DNA of 64,000 bases from Ficedula albicollis (Eukaryota > Chordata > Aves > Passeriformes > Muscicapidae): the NCBI RefSeq assembly GCF_000247815.1, contig NC_021676.1, positions 19,610,782 through 19,674,781 of the forward strand. Reading direction: 5' to 3'. The first letter of the stretch is position 1; each line of letters starts with the position of its first letter. The notes under the pieces were generated by a model. That model was not told where the DNA came from. It saw only the letters and a list, made by a program, of their open reading frames with translations, and did not search any database. Shown one piece after another: positions 57,739 to 64,000 of this stretch. The translations under genes were made by a program, and so were the position numbers.

Positions 57739-59984
57739 CCTTGGGGAGAATCCTCCTGCTTTTGGTCACCTGCAGCTCCACGAGGCTATGACATGATCCA
57801 GACACTGCAGGATGTCTTAAAAACCTCAGTACCTTTCTCCCAGTCCACTCCTATCCCTGTTTCTTAATAAGAGCTTGCAAACCTCATTTTAAAAATTATG
57901 GTTCTCATCATATTCAGGCATAACTGGTTTTGTTTACAAACAGAGCAAAGAAATGGTACAAATTATGCTCAAGAAAACCCTTTGGCATTTTAACAGGCAT
58001 TGGGAAGAGCCAATTTCAGAGCAGTGTCTCATAATGGATGTCTCCATGGATACCTCTTTGTCAGCCCCTCATTAGGTAAGAGCTGAGACACCTAAGAGTT
58101 CTTCTCCTGCATTTCAGAGGTACCTCAAAAACACTAATTATGCAAATCTCCATCCTCTTAACTGATGGATACTTGGAAGTTCAGGTGACAAAGTGGATAA
58201 GGTGGAGGGAATGGAAGGAAAGATATTTCATTTAGACTCTGTTCATTATGATTGCTGAGGCTTCAACAATTACTGGGACCACAAAACTGCTTCCCCCACA
58301 CCTCCCCTTTTCCTCTTAACAGCAAGAAAACTGAAAGGAGGAGAAAAAACAGATTCCAAGAGCAGCATGAGGGACACCTGTGGTGGTTGAAAGCAGGAGA
58401 ATCTGTGTGGCAAGACCCAGCAGGATTCCATGATTTTTGACTGAGCAGTGACTGCACCCACATTGAGTAGATAAAATATTTCTGGTTTATGTGTCAACAA
58501 ACACCAGTGGATTTAATTCTTCCAAAATTGGCTCCCTTGTGACCCATCTTCATTATTAGTCCTTTACCTGAGGCTGTGTGAGCAGAAATATTTTGAGTTT
58601 TCCTAATGACAATTACTTGTGTTTCTATACTGGCACGCCAAAGAATCCCCCAGAACTGTGAAAAGCACTTTATTTATCCCAGCGCTGCAAGGTGGCAGCT
58701 CTAACACAACACAGCGACCTGGGCATGAGAGGAGGGAAATTTCCCCAACTTGTGACGAGAAGACAAAAGAATAGAAATTCATCCAGGTTGTTTTTCATCC
58801 CTGAGACCTTCAGCACAGTCCTCCCAGGCCAGGCAGTGCCTTTGGGACGCTGCCATGCAGACACAGGGGTGGCTCTTCAGGAGCACAGAGAACACAGAAG
58901 TGCTCTGAATGTGCTGAAAACAGATTTTTTTTTTTTTTTGGTCAGATTTTCAGGCTGTGGTCACAGAGTTAGGAACCCTAAAGTAAACACTGATGTCCTG
59001 CAGCTTGAGGAGAGCTCAGAGGAGCTGCAGGCACTGCTCAAACACAGGAAGGAAACTCTGCAATGTACAGAGAGCACTTGGGAGTCTCCAACTGCTGCTC
59101 CTTTCTTAAAGGGCAGACTTCATGCAAACTTTGAATTTTGAGCATTTTTTCTCCCAGCTGCTTTCTTTAGGAATCCTTCTCAGAGAACAAAGCTGAGAAA
59201 GGAGATGTATCCATTCCTGACAAAGGTTTATTTATGGAGGGAAGATTCTCTCCGAGATTCCTGGATGCCACCTCTGCTCCCCTCTCCCAGGGCTCCCAGT
59301 CCCAACCAAGCACCACTAAACTGAGACTCCCTGAAGATTCAGTGGCACAGTCACACTGTGGGAGCTGCTTCAGCTGAACATCTCCTTCTCAGCAGCTGGG
59401 AGGGAGGTGAGTGGCTGGGGTTAACCAAAGCCAGCTTCTCCAGATTGAATGTGACCTCAGAAATGCCAACACCTGAATGAAAAGGCTCAGAGAGGGCAAG
59501 AGTGGAGAGCAGGGAATTCATTTCCTCTAATTCATTTCCTCCATGACCTGGAGGAAATCATCAGGCTTTTCTGAGTTTCATTTGCCTCTTGAGTCTCACA
59601 GGAATGATGGCTCAGAGTCACTAGGGTGAAAAGCTCTGAGAGCAGCTGTGCCAGCCACCCTCTGTGGTTACTTCTGTGAGGTGACATCCTTTTTGTCACA
59701 GGACTTCTTTTTATTCTCCATGAATTTCCTCAATAACCACAGCTTTCAGAATACATTTTTTAAGACAAAGACCTGCTTGAATATTAATGCTATCGAAAAA
59801 TAATGGCAGTTGAAAGTATGTCCTTGATCATGTCTAGACAGGACCAGCTATAATGGATTTCTAGGATCAAGGTAGTGGATATAAATAGATTAATATTACT
59901 CAAAGACCTGCAATGTCTCTATGCATTATCCAGAAAGGTGTGATCCTATAGCCTTTCATGAATATCTGCTGGCTAATGAAGAGT
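57739..59984. other. non-coding, no gene seen
   Basis: Unique-looking DNA with a T-tract at about 58925-58939. No exon or RNA gene was recognised. Confidence 0.45.
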
Positions 59985-60187
59985 GAAGAAACTGCTCCCT
60001 GTGAAGGTGGGGAGGTGCTGGGATAAAACTCCCAGAGAAACTGTGGCTGCTGCTGGATCCCTGGAGTGTCCAAGGCCAGGCTGGATGGGGCTTGGAGCAG
60101 CTGGGACAGTGGAAACTGTCCCTGCTCAGGGCTGGGGGTGGAATCTTTAAGGTCTCTTCCAACCCAAACCATTCTGGGATTCTATGG
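59985..60187 (+). mobile_element. CR1 LINE 3'-end fragment
   Basis: CTCCCTGTGAAGGTGGGGAG, GGATGGGGCTTGGAGCAGCT, TTTAAGGTCTCTTCCAACCC and ATTCTGGGATTCTATGG occur in the CR1 order, sense orientation. It is 5'-truncated like the copy at 2943. Confidence 0.92.
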
Positions 60188-61034
60188 AAATATCTGAAGA
60201 AAATGGTTGAGGGGTGCTGGGGAGTGGCTCAGAGTCCACTGCTGCTCTGGCAAAGGCAGTGACAAACACCATCAGAACCAACACCAAAACTGAAGCTCAG
60301 TAAACTTTAAAGATGAGGAAATGGCATCTAAAGAATGCAGGCAAAGAGCCCTTCCATCCTCTGGCTCAGGGAGGAACCTCGGTGCTCAAGTCAAATCTGT
60401 GGCCAGGAAATCCCAGTGTGAGGTCAAACCCGGTGCCCGTGGCTATGCTTCAGCACCCTCAAGGTCAGCAGGTGAATTCCTGCCTCTGAACTTCTACAAA
60501 ATTCTTATTCCCATCCTGTGACAGCAGCAGCCCAGCCAGGGCATGGGCTGAGCTCCTGCAGCATCTCCCCCAGTGCCAGGAGCCCCTGGGAATGCCCAGG
60601 GTGGGTCCATGGACAGCACTGAGCCAAAGGGATTCACCTCCAAAGCACTGAGGGCAGGAACAGCACCAAAACTTGCTGTGATTGCTGTTTCTTGTGCTGT
60701 CTCTCTGACAGATTTGACTGAGGGGCTCACAGTGTGACTGTGATGTTGTCCCTGCAGACCATCCCTGACCCCCATGAATAGGCCCCAAACTCCTCCTCAC
60801 CAGCACTCAGAGTGGTCCCTGCATCAAGCTCACTGTGCTAACCCTCCAGATTCCTCTTTCTCTGAGAAAAAGCCTCCATCAGGAACTGGCAGATGTTTTT
60901 GGGAAGCTCAGCTGGCTTTGAGCCATGGGCCAAAGCAGCACTTGCTCCCCACCAAGGCTTGAGTCTCGGTGCTGCTGAGTATCCCAAATGTTCACTGAGC
61001 ATCCCAAATGGTCACTGAGCAGCAGCAGAAACAA
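60188..61034. other. non-coding, no gene seen
   Basis: Unique-looking DNA before the 35-bp array; no exon was recognised. Two copies of GAGCATCCCAAATGGTCACT-like sequence near 60978-61020 precede the array. Confidence 0.45.
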
Positions 61035-62190
61035 GGAATGTCATCTAGATCTGGCAGTGGCAAAACCAGGGAATCTCAGAGAGATCTGTGAGGAGTAAAA
61101 CCAGGGAATCTCAGAGAGATCTGTGAGGAGTAAAACCAAGGAATGTCACCCAGACCTGGCTGCAGCAAAACCAGGGAATGCCACAGAGATCTGGCAGGAA
61201 TAAAACCAGGGAATGTGACACAGACCAGACAGTGGCAAAACCAGAGAATCTCACCCAGACCTGGCTGCAGCAAAACCAGGAATGTCACCCAGACCTGGCA
61301 GTGGCAAAACCAGGGAATCTCACAGAGATCTGTTAGGAGCAAAACCAAGGAATGTCACCCAGACATGGCAGGAGTAAAACCAGGAATGTCACCCAGACCT
61401 GGCAGTGGCAAAACCAGAAATTTCACACAGATCTGGCTGCAGCAAAATCAGGGAATTTCACTAAGATCTGGCAGTGGCAAAACCAGGGAATCTCACAGAG
61501 ATCTGTCAGGAGTCAAACCAGGGAATGTCACCCAGACCTGGCTGCAGCAAAATCAGGGAATGTGACACAGACCTGGCAGGAGTAAAACCAGGGAATTTCA
61601 TCCAAACCTGGCAGTGGCAAAACCAGGGAATGTCACTGAGATCTGTCAGGAGAAAAACCACGGAATTTCACCCAGATCTGTCTGCAGCAGCAAAACCAGG
61701 GAATGTGACACAGACCTGGCAGTGGCAAAAGCAGAGAATGTCACCCAGACCTGGCTGCTGAGCAGCAAAACCAGAGAATGTCACCCAGACCTGGCAGTGG
61801 CAAAAGCAGGGAATGTCACCCAGACCTGGCAGTGGCAAAAGCAGGGAATGTCACCCAGACCTGGCAGTGGCAAAAGCAGGGAATGTCACCCAGACCTGGC
61901 AGTGGCAAAAGCAGGGAATGTCACCCAGACCTGGCAGTGGCAAAAGCAGGGAATGTCACCCAGACCTGGCAGTGGCAAAAGCAGGGAATGTCACCCAGAC
62001 CTGGCAGTGGCAAAAGCAGGGAATGTCACCCAGACCTGGCAGTGGCAAAAGCAGGGAATGTCACCCAGACCTGGCAGTGGCAAAAGCAGGGAATGTCACC
62101 CAGACCTGGCAGTGGCAAAAGCAGGGAATGTCACCCAGACCTGGCAGTGGCAAAAGCAGGGAATGTCACCCAGACCTGGCTGCTGAGCAG
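61035..62190. repeat. 35-bp minisatellite, degenerate to homogeneous
   Basis: Unit: GAATGTCACCCAGACCTGGC, then AGTGGCAAAAGCAGG. Units from 61776 to 62160 (starts every 35 bp from 61811) are essentially identical. Units at 61035-61775 vary in length and sequence (TCTCAGAGAGATCTG, GCTGCAGCAAAACC variants). Frames of up to 201 residues are repeat-driven. Confidence 0.95.
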
Positions 62191-63430
62191 CAGACCCACT
62201 CAGGAGCTCAGGATCCTTTCCTGTGCTTCAGCCAGGCCCCATTCCCACCACTCACATCCACAGGTTTGTCTCCCCAAGAGCAGCACAGAAATGCTCACCT
62301 GGACCCAGAACTGGCCAGGTAAAAGCAGCAGAGTGGTGTTGGCTCAAAAAGCATTCACACTTAGCCAGAGTTCAGCAACATGAAGACCACGGTTGGCAAG
62401 AAAAAGGAAAAAATGAGAAAAGAAGTGGAAAAAATAAATGAAAGCACAGGAGCAGGTTCATCGATGAGTTAAGGCTGTTTTAGGTACAAGCCTGGGGGAA
62501 TTAGTTTAACACTCCATTTCAGCTCCTTTTTCCCATTTTCTTTTGCACCAACTTGCATCTCTCTCCTGTCAGACTTTGATGGCTTTATGTAACTGTTTAA
62601 AAATTGAACAAGCTTCTTAGCTTAGGTTTAGAAGAACACACTTTTTTGCTTCTCTGTCTCGGATGCACATTAAGAATAAAGATTTCTGGAGAAAACAAGA
62701 CCTTTTCCATGCTCTGACATCAGCCACTGGAGTACACAAAGCCAAGTCCTTGAGGAGTGGATATTTTGTACATTCTGTTCCAGCACAAGCTGGCACATCT
62801 GCAGCCCCCAGTGGGTTTTACAACTGGTAGCTGGAGAGGAAACTCATCCCAGAGAAAAAATGCCCAGGTTACCCATCCCAGCAGCATCCTGCAGTGGGGG
62901 AGAATCCTAGAAAGCAGCAATGAGGGAATAAACCCAAAATTTTGGCAGGGAAGCCAAGCCCTGAGTGACACAAGAAACAGCCTGCTGCTATTAGGAGCAT
63001 AATTTTCTTTTTTTTTTTTTTTTTTTTTAATAAAAGCTCAAAATTTTTCTTTAATACAAGCTCAAAATATTTCTGCTCTGTGTGCCTGGATGTAAAAGCT
63101 TGAGAAGAGCCTCCCTCAAGGCTCAGAAAAGAGAGGCAAACAGCCCCCACCCTTCTCAGTGTGTTTGCATTTCCTAATTACACCAATTTCCAAGCCAGGA
63201 CTGGATTTGTTGATGCTTCAGGTTGGCAATGCTGATGGAAGAGGCTTTCAGGAAAGCCAGTAAAAATATTCAAGGACGAGATTTGTAATTAAAGTTGGTT
63301 TTGGTTTTTTTTTATTCCTCGTGGTTTTTGTCTGTTAGAAAGTGTTTGTGTTTGCAGTGTGAGCTCTGGAGGGCAAAATGCTGCTTTTTGCTGTTTGCAC
63401 AAGCTCAAAACAACAGCCCCAGCCCCAACT
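62191..63430. other. non-coding, no gene seen
   Basis: Unique-looking DNA with a T-tract at 63008-63028 and another near 63305. No exon was recognised. Confidence 0.45.
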
Positions 63431-63433
63431 GGT

Positions 63434-64000
<567 letters not shown>

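Noticed and set aside
61614..62383. Repetitive frames of 169-201 residues
   Set aside because: They are driven by the 35-bp array and end soon after it stops.

Overview
The window reads as vertebrate, and most likely passerine-bird, nuclear DNA from a scaffold-level assembly. There is no prokaryotic gene density. Several short pieces match the 3' end of the avian CR1 LINE. There are solo LTRs with 5-bp target duplications, many G/C-rich minisatellites, one N gap and CpG-rich islands. Nearly all open frames are short chance frames or are produced by homopolymers and tandem repeats. I see no convincing exon of a known protein.

The one coding candidate is a 31-residue single-pass membrane microprotein on the minus strand (15608-15703). 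It lies about 0.3-0.9 kb downstream of a CpG island (15950-16530) that could be its promoter. I do not recognise the protein.

Layout: 1-5 kb, non-coding with solo LTR A (895-1982) and a CR1 piece. 5.2-9.9 kb, a 26-bp minisatellite and a 31-bp G-quadruplex-type VNTR. 11.4 kb, a false poly-C gap with duplicated flanks. 15-17 kb, the CpG island and microprotein locus. 17-25 kb, several satellites, a TATA/AATAAA-bearing LTR (about 21.6-22.15 kb) and a 20-bp array with 80-bp higher-order units. 28.3-30.6 kb, CpG-rich DNA broken by poly-C. 35.4-36.8 kb, solo LTR B inside a 10-bp array. 37.9-39.9 kb, a 40/41-bp minisatellite. 42.07-44.05 kb, a large inverted repeat. 47.9-48.8 kb, an LTR-like piece, the N gap and CR1. 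49.9-51.3 kb, solo LTR C. 52-63 kb, tandem duplications and 20-bp and 35-bp arrays, ending in poly-G that leaves the window.

Eleven uninterrupted C or G runs (38 to 958 bp, about 5.0 kb together) sit inside repeats, beside poly-A or poly-T, or in CpG-rich sequence. Comparison of the three LTR copies shows that such runs replace real sequence, so they are best read as mis-filled gaps. Any frame through them is meaningless.
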